Shown: in pieces, positions 25,065-35,721 of the stretch
Layout of the letters: every line of letters starts with the position of its first letter
Numbering within the stretch: position 1 is the first letter of the stretch
Assembly: GCA_902805475.1 (NCBI GenBank)
Contig: CADCSX010000002.1
Location: 124,001 to 188,000 of the forward strand
DNA: 64,000 bases
Direction of reading: 5' to 3'
Source of the DNA: Entonaema liquescens
Taxonomy: Eukaryota > Ascomycota > Sordariomycetes > Xylariales > Xylariaceae
Program-made: the position numbers and the translations under genes
Notes under the pieces: generated by a model
The model's database searches: none
What the model saw: only the letters and a program-made list of their open reading frames with translations
Told to the model about the DNA's origin: nothing

Positions 25065-27015
25065 TTAAACAATATATACAGGCATGCGACTCCCGTAAGT
25101 CGCGCTACGTGGGATCATAATATCATCCCTATGAAAATCATGTAGTTGAAGCCAGCACAACATGCGAAATACAAGCAGGCACCACGTCGCATCGCGCAGC
25201 CTTGGATCCTTCCCCCAAGGAGTGGGCGGTTCATTCGTCGTAGTGATTGCATCCGCCACAGGCGGCGCTTTGATCTTAATCTCCTCAAAAGGCGAGCTGT
25301 ACAGGCTGTTTAGATCGCTGTATGATTCTGTCGCGGCGCGGCGGCTGTGTTGGAATAGGAAGGTAATATACGTGCGCTCGTTGACGCCGTCGTCGGCACG
25401 GCGTAGTGGGAATAAGTCTACGAACCACGACGACGGCCGGCGCGTAAGATCCGTGACTAGGGAGGCAACGTGGATACTGGCTACGTCGAGCACTAGGGTC
25501 TCGGACGGCGACTCCCATTCCCCGGGTGAGTGTTTTAAGTATCCGTCTATGGTCGTCATAATCCGGCGCAGACTGTCAAGTAGCGCCGGTGAGTAGTCCT
25601 TTACGTTAGGATTTTCTAGTTGCGGACTTATGCGCTCTAGTGCGGACGCGATAGCAAGTAAGGGTTCTGGTATATCTCCCGTCTCTTCGTAGGCTCCAAT
25701 GAGCTGGGAGAGATGCTCCCCGAAGACCAGAAGTAGCCGCTTTGTCTTGAACCATCGGCGATCCCAGCGAAATATAGTCGGATTGGGTAGGAAACGGTAG
25801 CAGTATCCCTCGACAGAGATTGACCGGCCTAACATTCCTATGATATCAAATACGACTAGATAATGTTAACTAATGGCTCAGCGATGTTTAAATCTACGTT
25901 TCAGGGCTGGACAGCAGCAAAGAAATGAGAGAAGTGAGGTGCTTACTGGGGAAAAGGTGAGAAACTCTCGCGTCCTCATTGAGGAAATGTTCAGATATAG
26001 GTATGGGACATCCAAGATCCATTAACGTCTCGACGATCTCCTGTCGACTTCCCAGTCTTAGGAGCGGTAGAATCGGATCTGTGGCTATTTCGCGTTCGCC
26101 CTTCTCCAGGACAAAGTCATACTTGTCAAGGAAATAGAATGTGGGAGCGAAGCCGAAGGAGAGTCTCTTTATGATGTTGCTGGGGATGAGCCGGTGCTCG
26201 CGAAACTCGGTTTTGTCGTGCCTGACGAACTTGAAAACAATGCCCTGCTCGGCGTTGAAGGACCCCAATAACATGCACCCGTTTCCCTCGGCACGATAAC
26301 GGTCTACTGTCGCATCCCACATGGTCCAGTAGATACCCAACATGGCAGCTATCTCAACCATATGGCAGATAGTTGTATTCGCAAACGGCTTCTTGAAGTT
26401 TGGCACGAAGTCCCATGATAATGTCTGCGCCTGGGCCGCGACGGCCAACGTACGGTGGGCGAAAGGCAAGGGTTTTTCGCAGTCTTCAGTACTCCGCACG
26501 ACATCGAGCCACTTCGCACTTTCACGCTCCATCGACTGTAGTGTTCGTAGTAGCATCACCCACGTAGCTTCGACATTAACGCCATGGCGGACAGCAGTTG
26601 TCCTAGGAAACGGACCCGAGTCAATAGGCATAGGAGTCCTGGTTTCTGCAAAGCTCTCGTCACTCCCGCTCATATACCAAATATCGCGACCAGGGATAGG
26701 CCCACGCTGGTTCCAGGCCGGCGCAACAAAGAGAATGGGGGACTCGAAGATAATTTCATATCGAAGTTCTAGCCATCTCCACCGCCGGCGAGTGAGCTTG
26801 GCCCAAGGGCCCATAACCCTTTCGTTGCAGTTTCTTGCGCCGAGCGCATTGAGTGAGACATTGGTATAGTACTGGTATAGTAACTGGATGGACGAGACGA
26901 TCAACGCAATAAAGGAAATTACCGTAGCGACCACGCCCGCAAGCGTGGCACTATCCATGCCCGTATTGCCTACCTCATTGTTATTCCCACTGCTATTCGT
27001 ACTCGAGCCATCCAT
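25065..27015 (-). CDS. conserved fungal membrane-anchored protein of unknown function (modin-like)
   Basis: Two exons, 27015-25947 and 25837-25065, give 613 aa. The 109-bp intron has a GTAAGC donor and CATAG acceptor and creates a split Arg codon (LFP-R-MLGRS). After a polar Ser/Asn/Gly-rich start there is one clear transmembrane segment at about residues 22-46 (LAGVVATVISFIALIVSSIQ), followed by an MGPWAKLTRRRWRWLELRYE segment rich in Arg/Trp. From memory this start and the following IIFESPILFVAP resemble a fungal family annotated as modin, whose biochemical role I do not know. The rest is a mixed alpha/beta region without catalytic motifs I recognise. The ATG at 27015 is the first in frame. 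Function is left open. Confidence 0.75.
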
Positions 27016-27743
27016 TGCAAATCCGCTACGCGACTATGCTTTTCCCAACTTCGTCGAAAGTAAGGACCTAGTAGATCTAGGTTAACATCTAATGTGATTG
27101 AAGGGCTAAACCCCTGCTTGCGAATTATATATACAAGCCCAAAATAGTAAACCTATGGCAAAATATGAACATTAAAGAGAAATGCAGCATGAAGAGTGAA
27201 AAGAAAGAAAAAGGCATTTCATGAAACTGTGAGCTGATGGACTTCTCATAATCAATAAGTTCCAATTTTGGATATGAAAGCTGAAGGATGGGGTCTGAAT
27301 CTGACCCTTGTTTCCGTTCCATTGGCTAAGCGGTGAGTCGATTGGATCAGCCTCAGTAGAGCCGTGAAATGTACTTTACCTTAATCTGTAAGTGAGATCC
27401 AATATTATGGAAAATTGATTGTTTACTCATAATTCATTATTTCTGAAGTTACAGGTGATAAAGAGCAAGAACAAAGAAGCACAGCTTGCGGATGGGAGAA
27501 AAGGTTTATACACTAATACAACGGCGAGAAATCGGATTCGATTCGAACCACGCCATGTTAATCTTTCATAGATATCCTTTCTCGTCGAGATTTGACTATA
27601 TCGGCCTAGTCGATTATAGTCCCTCTAATTGTTGCCTCAAGACTTGTTGCAGGCGTGCATAGCCACTTTCGTGGAGTCTAAATGCCAGTACGGGTCATTG
27701 CTATAAAAGTAGTATAGCTGTTATAGTACAAGATGGGATGTTT
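27016..27743. other. intergenic region
   Basis: Upstream region of the modin-like gene and 3' flank of the ACP gene. No coding sequence was recognised. Confidence 0.4.
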
Positions 27744-28589
27744 TTAGTTCGCATCCGGCTGGCTCAAGATGTACTCGACAGCCTGGTTCACTGTTCAGAA
27801 GTAGAGTTAGCAATCAAGTCAAAACAAAAACCTATATTATTTTCTGATAGGGAATCCATACCGCTGTGAATACCATCTGCGTCCTTGTCGGGAATCTCAA
27901 TGCTGAACTCCTATATATGTTGTTAGATAATGTGTTTAAACTGCGCTGATAGGCGAAAATGCCAAAGATTGTATATGCCCGCCACGCTGGTGCATCCGGA
28001 GGAAATAATGATGCGTACCTCTTCTATCGCCATAACAACCTCCACTGTGTCTAAGCTATCTAGTCCGAGGTCGTTTGAGAAGTGCGCAGTAGGCTTAATC
28101 TACTAAAGGTCAGTATGTTGAGAGGCTTATATGACGTATTGATATTGGTCTTACGTTGCTCGGATCGTTGACCTATTGGACTTTCAGTTAGCAATTCTAT
28201 TCGCTTCATATATGAATAGATTCCCCGATCCACGAGCTGAATACTATGGAGATACCAAACGTAGGGAACAGCCATAATAATCGTGCGCTATGTTTTCGGC
28301 AACATATATCCAATATCCCCCTCCTTCGCTCAATAGTAATAATTCGAGGACGCTTCGTAAACCAACTCACCTTGTCGAAATTCTGCAAGATGCCAATAAT
28401 GCGACCCTCAACTTCATCCTTATTTAGTCCACTGCCGGCAGAGTACATTCGTACGGCCTGGAAGGCAGCGAGCCGGGGCGCTGGGGCGAAAACAGCTCTG
28501 GCGGGGACAACGGCTCTTCGGGCGATAGGTCGAGCGACAGCGGCGCGGGACGCCGTAGCGACAGTTCGAATTAATGCTGCGCGAAACAT
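27744..28589 (-). CDS. mitochondrial acyl carrier protein (complex I subunit NDUFAB1-type)
   Basis: Five exons: 28589-28371, 28172-28155, 28099-28019, 27910-27862 and 27790-27744. They give 137 aa. The N-terminal 45 or so residues are rich in Ala, Arg and Val without acids, as in a mitochondrial presequence. The ACP fold follows: NDLGLDSLDTVEVVMAIEEEF, with Ser94 of the DSL motif as the phosphopantetheine attachment site, then IEIPDKDADGIHSVNQAVEYIL. The protein carries acyl chains for mitochondrial fatty acid and lipoate synthesis and is also an accessory subunit of respiratory complex I. The 18-nt second exon codes for VNDPSN only, and all introns keep frame. It is transcribed divergently from the gene for another complex I subunit (29167-30069). 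Family and junctions are clear. Confidence 0.93.
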
Positions 28590-29166
28590 AGTGGCGATCT
28601 GGAACGAGTCAATTGAGTTGTCTGTGGGTGGACGAGAGGAGAAGGTGGCCGTCGAAAAGGTGAGTGCTTGGGTGGATTAGAGCTTCAAATGCGCGGAGGG
28701 TTTCAACGATAAATTTCTCGTCATTTCAAAGTTCACCTCCGAAGCTTGGGCCCCATCGGAGCTAGCGGCGATTCGAATAAAGAATTACACGTGACTAAAA
28801 AAGGGAACCTTTACATCTTTTCTACCTTTCTTTTTTTTAGTGCCCCTCAGTGGAATAAATCGGACTGGAAGGTCCGAGTGGCAGGTGTACGTCAACTGTT
28901 AGGCGATTCAATGACCGAATTATGTGGCTATGATCTAATGTGGCTTCCCCGACTCGGGTCTGAGCTGCCAACCAATCACGGCAAAGCTTTTGTAATAATG
29001 GTAATTCTGAGCTCCACCTAAAATCCCGACACTCCAACATGACCTCAAAGCTTCCAACTAGAATTCGCCCTCAACTATTTCAACTTCGATAATTAATACT
29101 TCCGCCTCTGCTCTTGTCGCCCAATTGCACTGCGCCATGCAAGGGCTTACCACATCGACAACAGCC
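28590..29166. promoter_or_regulatory. shared promoter region of two complex I genes
   Basis: This 577-bp spacer separates the start codons of the mitochondrial ACP (minus) and the 23-kDa subunit (plus). I see no TATA box close to either start, which is common for housekeeping genes. A bidirectional promoter is inferred from layout alone. Confidence 0.5.
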
Positions 29167-30069
29167 ATGCTGTCTCGTCAACTCGTACGCCGACAGCCCA
29201 TCGCGGCCTCGACAGTGGCTAGAATAGTCGCGCAACGGACATACGCCACGCCCGCTGGCCCGCCCGTGAAGGGTTTCCGAACACCACCACCGAAGAGATG
29301 GAATGAAGAAGAGGAGGGAACATTCGAACGCGCTGGAAAGTACTTCCTCTTGACTGAGATGTTCAGAGGCATGTACGTCGCATTAGAGAACTTCTTCAGA
29401 CCACCGTGAGTCTTCCCCATCGAGTGACCCCCGGGGGAAGAATATAATGCTAATGTGCTACGATGTCGTTAGATACACAATCTACTACCCTTTTGAGAAG
29501 GTTCGTCATAACCGAATGTTACATTTGTTATCCGATATGTCTGCGCGATATAGTCTCGAGGCGACATTATGGAAACAATATTTAAGAGAGGGAAGCATTC
29601 GGCGGAATCCGGAGGCTAATGTTTTTCTAGGGTCCTGTCTCTCCCCGATTCCGTGGCGAACACGCCTTAAGGCGCTACCCGTCAGGCGAAGAACGATGTA
29701 TTGCCTGCAAACTGTGCGAAGCGGTACGTTTGGCCTCGGGACGAACATAGTGCATTAGTCTCCTTCATTTGACGCATAACTAACTCCATGTAGATCTGCC
29801 CAGCGCAAGCCATCACGATTGAAGCAGAAGAGCGAGCTGACGGCTCGAGGCGGACAAGTCGGTACGATATCGACATGACCAAGTGCATCTACTGCGGCTT
29901 CTGCCAGGAATCATGTCCTGTAGACGCGATTGTTGAGTCCCCCAACGTCGAATACTCGACCGAGACGAGAGAGGAATTGCTATACAACAAGGAGAAGCTC
30001 CTGGCAAACGGAGATAAATGGGAGCCCGAGTTGGCGGCTATTATCAAAGCCGACTCCCCTTACAGATAA
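29167..30069 (+). CDS. NADH:ubiquinone oxidoreductase 23-kDa iron-sulfur subunit (TYKY/NDUFS8)
   Basis: Four exons, 29167-29405, 29473-29500, 29631-29723 and 29794-30069, give 211 aa. The N-terminus (MLSRQLVRRQPIAAS...) is a basic mitochondrial presequence. Two 2x[4Fe-4S] ferredoxin motifs are complete: CIACKLCEAICP with cysteines 112, 115, 118 and 122, and CIYCGFCQESCP with cysteines 151, 154, 157 and 161. The RYDIDMTKC segment between them and the C-terminal KWEPELAAIIKADSPYR are hallmarks of the TYKY subunit. This subunit holds clusters N6a/N6b in the Q module of complex I at the inner mitochondrial membrane. The 28-nt second exon (YTIYYPFEK) is unusually short. Upstream in-frame ATGs at about 29137 and possibly 29125 would lengthen the presequence. 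I chose 29167 because it starts a typical leader. Confidence 0.95.
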
Positions 30070-30721
30070 CCAAATTAATCAAGAGGCAACCCTGGTGGAG
30101 TTGTATTGTAACGCTGTAAATACCAACTAGGGGGCAATACACAGTTTCCATTTGTGGCGTTCAAAATACCTGGCTCTAATCTCCGGGATTATAGAACATG
30201 ACTTTAAGCACACTGACACGGTTATCCTAGGCATGGCTTAGTATTGCTTCGCAGTTTATCATAAAATAAAATCTGTAAATACTCATAACAGAAGCACTGT
30301 GACTGGGCCTGTCTTACTACCCAGTGATATCGTTAAACTGTCGCATTAATATGGGGTTTTACTAATAAACAACAAGCATGAAGAAGTCAATATTAAATAG
30401 ATTCCTATATTCGACAGATGGTAGGTACGCTTCGAAGCAATCAATATTATTCCGCCCAAGATATATGACTGCGCGCAGAACTGATAAGGTTATTGAGAAT
30501 ACTATCTTACCAGCCGCCAGCTGCTACTCGCCCACAATGTTATTACATGCTTTGATCTCACAGGTTAACAGGTTCAGCTGACGTCCAGTAGCGGAAGGGG
30601 CAATATCATACCTTGAAATATGAAGTAAAGAGAACGGCTCTTCTATCCCTTTTTAACAACGCATAGACGAATCCCCATAAATCAAGACTTCCAACTAATA
30701 CTAACCCGATTTACCGCTCCC
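30070..30721. other. convergent intergenic region
   Basis: 652 bp between two convergent genes, presumably both 3' UTRs. The 67-codon frame at 30378-30581 has no family features. Confidence 0.4.
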
Positions 30722-31546
30722 TCACTTCGGCGCATCTGTAAGTGGCACATACCTGACTGGATATAGCTGCTTCTTCTTGACATTCCCCTGCTCGTCCTTA
30801 TCCACGGTCCAGATATACTGCTCATAGCCATCCTCCGCCTCAACTGGTATAAACATGCGCCCCGGACTACGCAGCTGTCTGACCAACTCCTCATGTAGCC
30901 TTGCCGCTGCAGCACCGACGTGAATCGCATCCCAACCGCCCGCCTCATCTTTCTTATCCTGCTCCTTCGTCACATCCGGAGCCGCTGCTCCGCCGACCCC
31001 TGGCTGCGCGTCCCCGGGACTCGGTTCCGACCACCCCTTCCGGCCGTCGCCGACGCGGAAGCGCACGCGCCCGGACTCTAGCAGCGCTCGGCCCTCGGGC
31101 GACTTGGCCATGTTGCGCTCGCCGAGGTCCTTCAGCGCGGGGATGTGTTCGAGGCCGACGACGACGCCCGTCTCGCCTACGAGTTCCGCGAGTACGTGCG
31201 TGAGGTACCCGCTGCCGCTGCCGATATCGAGGACTCTTCTCGGGCGGCCGACTTGGCCGATGATTTGTGGTGCGTCGTCGGTAGATTGGTGATCATCGTC
31301 GTTTCCGACTTTGGGTAGGAGGAAGGGGAGTAGGACTTCGACAGCGTGCGCGTGCATGTGCGGAGCCGAGATGGTGGCTTTGTGACCGATGCGTTGGGGA
31401 CTGTCCTCGTAGGGCGACGAGGGGGCGTAATCCGCGCGATCGACTTTGAGGAAGGCGGCTTTCACGACGGGCTGCGTGATGAGCTCGTTGTACCAGAGGT
31501 TCTGGACCAGCGTGCGGTTAGAGGTGCCGGAGCTCTGCCAGGCCAT
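30722..31546 (-). CDS. protein-L-isoaspartate O-methyltransferase (PCMT)
   Basis: Intronless, 274 aa, repairs L-isoaspartyl residues in aged proteins by SAM-dependent carboxyl methylation. The start MAWQSSGTSNRTLVQNL is that of eukaryotic PCMTs. The family motif KATISAPHMHA is at 57-67, where the enzyme grips substrate and cofactor. The SAM-binding motif I, VLDIGSGSG, is at 105-113, and a late VPVEA-like element appears as RMFIPVEAEDG. Between them is a low-complexity insertion (about residues 165-205, rich in Gly, Ala, Asp, Lys) that makes it longer than the roughly 225-aa animal enzyme. The frame is open upstream for 46 codons, but only from a TTG, so ATG 31546 is taken as the start. Cytosolic location is expected. 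Confidence 0.92.
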   Translation of the reverse strand: MAWQSSGTSNRTLVQNLWYNELITQPVVKAAFLKVDRADYAPSSPYEDSPQRIGHKATISAPHMHAHAVEVLLPFLLPKVGNDDDHQSTDDAPQIIGQVGRPRRVLDIGSGSGYLTHVLAELVGETGVVVGLEHIPALKDLGERNMAKSPEGRALLESGRVRFRVGDGRKGWSEPSPGDAQPGVGGAAAPDVTKEQDKKDEAGGWDAIHVGAAAARLHEELVRQLRSPGRMFIPVEAEDGYEQYIWTVDKDEQGNVKKKQLYPVRYVPLTDAPK

Positions 31547-32535
31547 AGCGACCGGTACTGAAGATATAAACGACGGGCTTGAGGTTTGAAACTGGCGGAA
31601 GTGGGCTAAGCACGCCGAGAGACGGGAAGTTGGTTTTGGAGACAGTTTGAATAATGTTGGTATAGTTTCCCTGGACCAAATCAATAGGATTTTGCGGATA
31701 TATAAAGAAGAAAGGCAATGTACATGGTTATATGGAAGATGGAAGATTGGAAGCCCAAGGGTCGTTCCAAGGTAGATTCGAGGATAGCTTCAGAACATAA
31801 AAGTCTTGAGATGCAGTTCGCTGGGGAGTTGCCTAGTTCAAGTACTACGCACGGTATATCTTCCCCAAAATTAATTAATTAGGTATCGCCTCAATATAGT
31901 TGAGTGATAAAGCAAACAATTTGATCAATAGTATGACATAAAGTCTCGTTCACTTTGACATCTACGCAATGCGGGGCACTAAACACACTTACGTCCACAT
32001 ACCACATAGCACCTATCACATGCAGTTATACATCTATTGATCTTATCGATAAACTATATATAAGGCATATCCATTATTATACAGCAGAATACCATCCCTA
32101 GTTTACCGAGCTAGCGGTTTAACTAGCAGATCTGGGTACGGATGGATTTGTTCAGGGTCTTGGTGGATCTTTAAGGAAACCCACTCAGGTGCTTCCATGC
32201 GTGGGGCTACATGTACTCATATTCTCAACCCGTAAGGGGCTTTGAAAAGGATAATATGCAGAGATAATGTGCAGAGATAATGATATATTATACCGAAATC
32301 GCTTCGAAATGCTCTGCTAAAACCTATATCCATGACTAAACCCTAGGATTTCTAGGTTGTTCAAGGAGGGTGATAGTGATACCTCCAGCACCCATAACGC
32401 CAATGTTTTGAGAGAACCACCCGTACGCCTAGATCCATACCCTGATCCCAATGTAAGCTGTCTAATAACCGTGTGCTGTATCGACCTGAGAATACATCAT
32501 CGACTTCAAATGGTTGACGACTTGGATATGATAAC
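31547..32535. other. intergenic region
   Basis: 989 bp holding the PCMT promoter and the 3' flank of the BSD2-like gene. No coding sequence was recognised. The GC-poor middle has no repeat that I can see. Confidence 0.4.
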
Positions 32536-33643
32536 TTAAACAACCGTTTCGGGCCTTTCGCCATCGGCAATAATAGGAATGCCTAGGCCTCTATCTGGGC
32601 TCTGCAGCACAAGTTGCTCATGCCTCCTCACCTTAATGTAGTCGCTAGCAGCTCGGATCAAGATGTACCAACCCACAATCATAAGAATATACGCTAGCAA
32701 CTCGCTGTTCGCAAAATTACTAAATCCCGATCCATCCTCGCCATCATCGGTCGTGACAGTGTTAGGGTCAAACTCGTGACTGTTAGGATCCGGTGGTTGC
32801 GCGTAGCCATCCGTAGGCGCACCGCTCATGCCACCCGAGTCGGAGGATGACCCTTTCAAATAGAAACCGTACTGGATAAGTGTAATGCCGAGTCCAGCAC
32901 GAGAGCCGTTCTTTGCCGCGTGTGTTGAGTGCAGTAGGTACGTGAGGAGGAAACCAACAAAGAACACTTGAAATGACATGCTGATCATTCCGTTCCAGAT
33001 AAAGCTGAATACTGAGCCAACGGGCATTCCATCGATGTAAACATCATCAGGGCCACCAAGACCCGGCGCTAGGATAGTCGTTTCCCAGTATGGCGGCGCA
33101 GCGTCTGCAGCCGCTTGCTCATACGTCTTAAAAAATTGTTAGTAATGTTTGACGTGCCAATACAAGATAATCAAAACGTACCGGAGGTGCTTCTTCCACA
33201 ATCTTTTCTCCTCTTTCCGGCCGAGCCATCATATTGGAGAATACACCATCCGACTGTATTCCACCACCATACACTCTTGAACCAGCTTGTGGTGCGGTGT
33301 TACCACCGGAAGAGAATTGTGTCGTTTGGCCCCCAGATCCTCGTGCATCCCCCCCATTTGAAGCCTGACCGGTAGTAGTATTGCTCGAGATGGGAAACGA
33401 GTTTCCTCGAACTAAGCGCTGTCTATCGTCGGGTTCATCGTCGTCGCTATCGTCGTCCTCGGCATCGAATGCGTCAGCCAATGTAGGATCGACATTTCGC
33501 CTTCTCCTTTCAGCGGAGGAAGCCCGCGAATGAAATGAAGGTGGGGGAGAGTTAGGTGTTGACTGCGGTCGTAATGAAGAGGGAGCGATCGGGGTGTCAG
33601 GCTCGTCGTCTTGGGTGTTAACCCGTTCGTAGCGTCCAGACAT
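32536..33643 (-). CDS. BSD2/NDFIP-type PPxY adaptor membrane protein
   Basis: Two exons, 33643-33182 and 33126-32536, give 350 aa. The join (EEAPP then TYEQAAADAAPPYWETT) creates a PPTY motif at 153-156, followed by a PPYW at 165-168. PPxY motifs recruit the WW domains of Rsp5/Nedd4 ubiquitin ligases. About 110 polar, acidic and serine-rich residues precede it. Three hydrophobic segments follow (about 195-225, 230-245 and 295-320), with a hydrophilic loop between the second and third. This is the layout of fungal metal-homeostasis protein Bsd2 and animal NDFIP1/2. Known members sit in Golgi/endosome membranes and direct metal transporters and other cargo to the vacuole. The 55-bp intron falls exactly inside the PPxY motif. 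The start ATG at 33643 heads MSGRYERVNTQDDEPD, typical of the family. Confidence 0.9.
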
Positions 33644-34683
33644 CGTTAAAGTAGGTAGAAGCCAAAAATGAAACAGTTAAAAAGGAGTAGCAGATGTGGC
33701 GGATTTCAGCCAGTCAAGGAGATATTTGCGACGCAGGATTATTGGTTGAGCAAGAAGAGAAAAAAATAGGACGGAAATAGATTCCTAGTCTTTAAAGGAG
33801 GGTGAGTATTGTAGACTAGGGTGGGAAAAAAAGATGGGGTGATGAAGTGATTTGATGAAGAAAGTTGAAGTAAAAGGGAGAGAAACCATGCGACACGGGG
33901 CAAGAAGCGGCAGCGGGATTAGGGAAGATGATGATGCGACTACGTACCTAAGATAGTTCAACTCGCAGGGAATGCAGGGAATGCAGTGAATTCGTAAGGT
34001 ACTCTGTCGCAAGGATGTTTTAGGTACATCGAACAGCGCCGAAGCGAAAGGGCCCAGCTGACCAATAGCGCCTGACAGCCCCAAGCGTAAATGGTAACCC
34101 AGCTGGATGCACGAGCCATACAAGTACTTCAGAAATTCAAACACTCAGGTTGATTCGGCAATTTCAGAACCTTAAACTACCAGGACGGCGCTAAAAATAA
34201 AAAATAAATACCTAACAGAACAATTCTTTCATAAACTATTCTTACAAAACACTCTATAGTTCTAAATTTAATTGTAATGTTTAGTATAGAGGTAAAGCAA
34301 AGCTTTGGTGAAGTAAACCGTTTGGTATATTGGTACTTACAGAATCGGCACTCTCTTTTTCGACGCTACATACCTATTCTGACTGCCTGGTTGGAGGCCT
34401 GCGGCCGGAGGTTATTCTATCCCCATTAAGGTAATCGATATCATATCACTTCGCCAAGGTTCGTTTCTTATCGATAAACACCGGGAAGCTCTTTGATTCG
34501 TTCCGTCATTGATTATGATGATTATCATTAAATTTCTATGGTTTGACGACGTAGAGTTGTCGATGCGCCAACAGATATCTCATCGCATAGCATTCCCAAC
34601 CGAATGCGCAAGTTCAACTACAATTAGCTATTACGAAAGGGTAATGTAATTAGTATCCCTACTCATTGCGCTGGATACCTATA
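33644..34683. other. divergent intergenic region
   Basis: 1.04 kb between the BSD2-like (minus) and Cbp6-like (plus) genes. The part near 34180-34300 is AT-rich. No other gene was recognised. Confidence 0.4.
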
Positions 34684-35166
34684 ATGTCTCGTCAAGCAAT
34701 TGTACGTTAACGATCCCCGGTTATATCGTCATATAAGTCGACCTAGCGATTGTTCGTACACTTTACTTACACTTCATAGAGCGCTCAGCGCCACCTTCTG
34801 CGGGCGCTTGACCAATGGCCCAAAGATACTCTACGGCCTCAGATCCAGTTCCAAGACATACTTCGTAAGCGATTTGAAGGTTCATCTAGTCTATCCGAGC
34901 AAGACAAGCTAAAGCAGGCCAATGCGCTGTACTCGCTTCTACACAATCGGTATAAAACAATGGTATAACCAATTACTTCACTTCTTTTCTTCTTACGCGA
35001 GAATAATACTAAATGAGTGCAGTACCCCATCACAGGCTCTCTCCTTCGCCCTAGAAGTAAGCCAACGTATTTTGAAGATCTGGTAAAGGAGCTCGAAGAG
35101 GCGCCGACTCGATCCTACCTAGACAGGCTCTGGTTGCGGTTGAAGGGGTTCATAAGGATACAATAG
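34684..35166 (+). CDS. small mitochondrial protein, Cbp6/UQCC2-like complex III assembly factor
   Basis: This gene is spread over three short exons, 34684-34701, 34780-34962 and 35023-35166, giving 114 aa. All junctions are phase 0 with GT..AG signals. The protein reads MSRQAI, then SAQRHLLRALDQWPKDTLRP, then QIQFQDILRKRFE, and after LKQANALYSLLHNRY continues with RPRSKPTYFEDLVKELEEAP. From memory the W-P-K-D-x-L-R-P, FQDxxRKR, NALYSLLxNRY and PTYFxDLVxELEEAP blocks match fungal members of the UQCC2/Cbp6 family. Those bind the mitoribosome and help translation and assembly of cytochrome b. The protein is small, basic and alpha-helical, with no obvious cleavable presequence. It lies within a stretch rich in mitochondrial genes. 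Gene structure is well supported; the family name less so. Confidence 0.78.
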
Positions 35167-35223
35167 AAATACCAAGAAAATCTCTTCATCACAGCATATA
35201 AAAAAAAATTTTAAGACCCAATT

Positions 35224-35505
35224 CTACTCAGCCGCAAACTTCACACAGCCTGTTGGATGGTTAAATATGCCATTCGTATCTCTATTATTCTTTCTGGAGC
35301 TTAAGTACACATCAATAGAATGAATACCCTGAGTATATGAACATACTACACGTCGGTAGGAGTGGTTGTTTATGCCCTCAGGATCATCACGAGAGAACCT
35401 CGAGCGACAGTTGGTGCGTAGCAATATAGCTTCGCTATTCGTGAGAGCATGGTGCGGATTGTAACCTCTTAAACGTCGTTCCGAAGCCTGGCGCCCCTCT
35501 ACCAA
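35224..35505 (-). other. open frame, possible exon of a small protein
   Basis: A 93-codon open frame on the minus strand ending in TAG. Its first codon is TTG, so it would have to be an exon. A 49-aa frame beginning ATG just upstream (MSLILKSENGLGIGYTTVRL...) could be joined by a very short intron of about 39 nt. The residues include CRSRFSRDDPEG and a C-terminal TGCVKFAAE but match no family I know. It may be a gene or chance. Confidence 0.25.
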
Positions 35506-35721
35506 TTACTATCACAGCTGCTCGTTCAGGAGCTCACCAGATGTTAGAGCGCTGATTTCCGAAATCACATGGTCTAGATACCTGGATAGCTTATAAGGTA
35601 GTCGTACAGTCGTGTAGCCAATCCCCAATCCATTTTCCGATTTTAATATAAGGGACATCATCAAATCATGTCTCCCTGCGTTGCCGGGTATATGTCTAAA
35701 TGAAGTACTTTTCTCCCATGT

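Noticed and set aside
31547..31684. 46-codon N-terminal extension of the PCMT as a mitochondrial presequence
   Set aside because: The extension opens with TTG rather than ATG, and the family normally begins at MAWQSSG.
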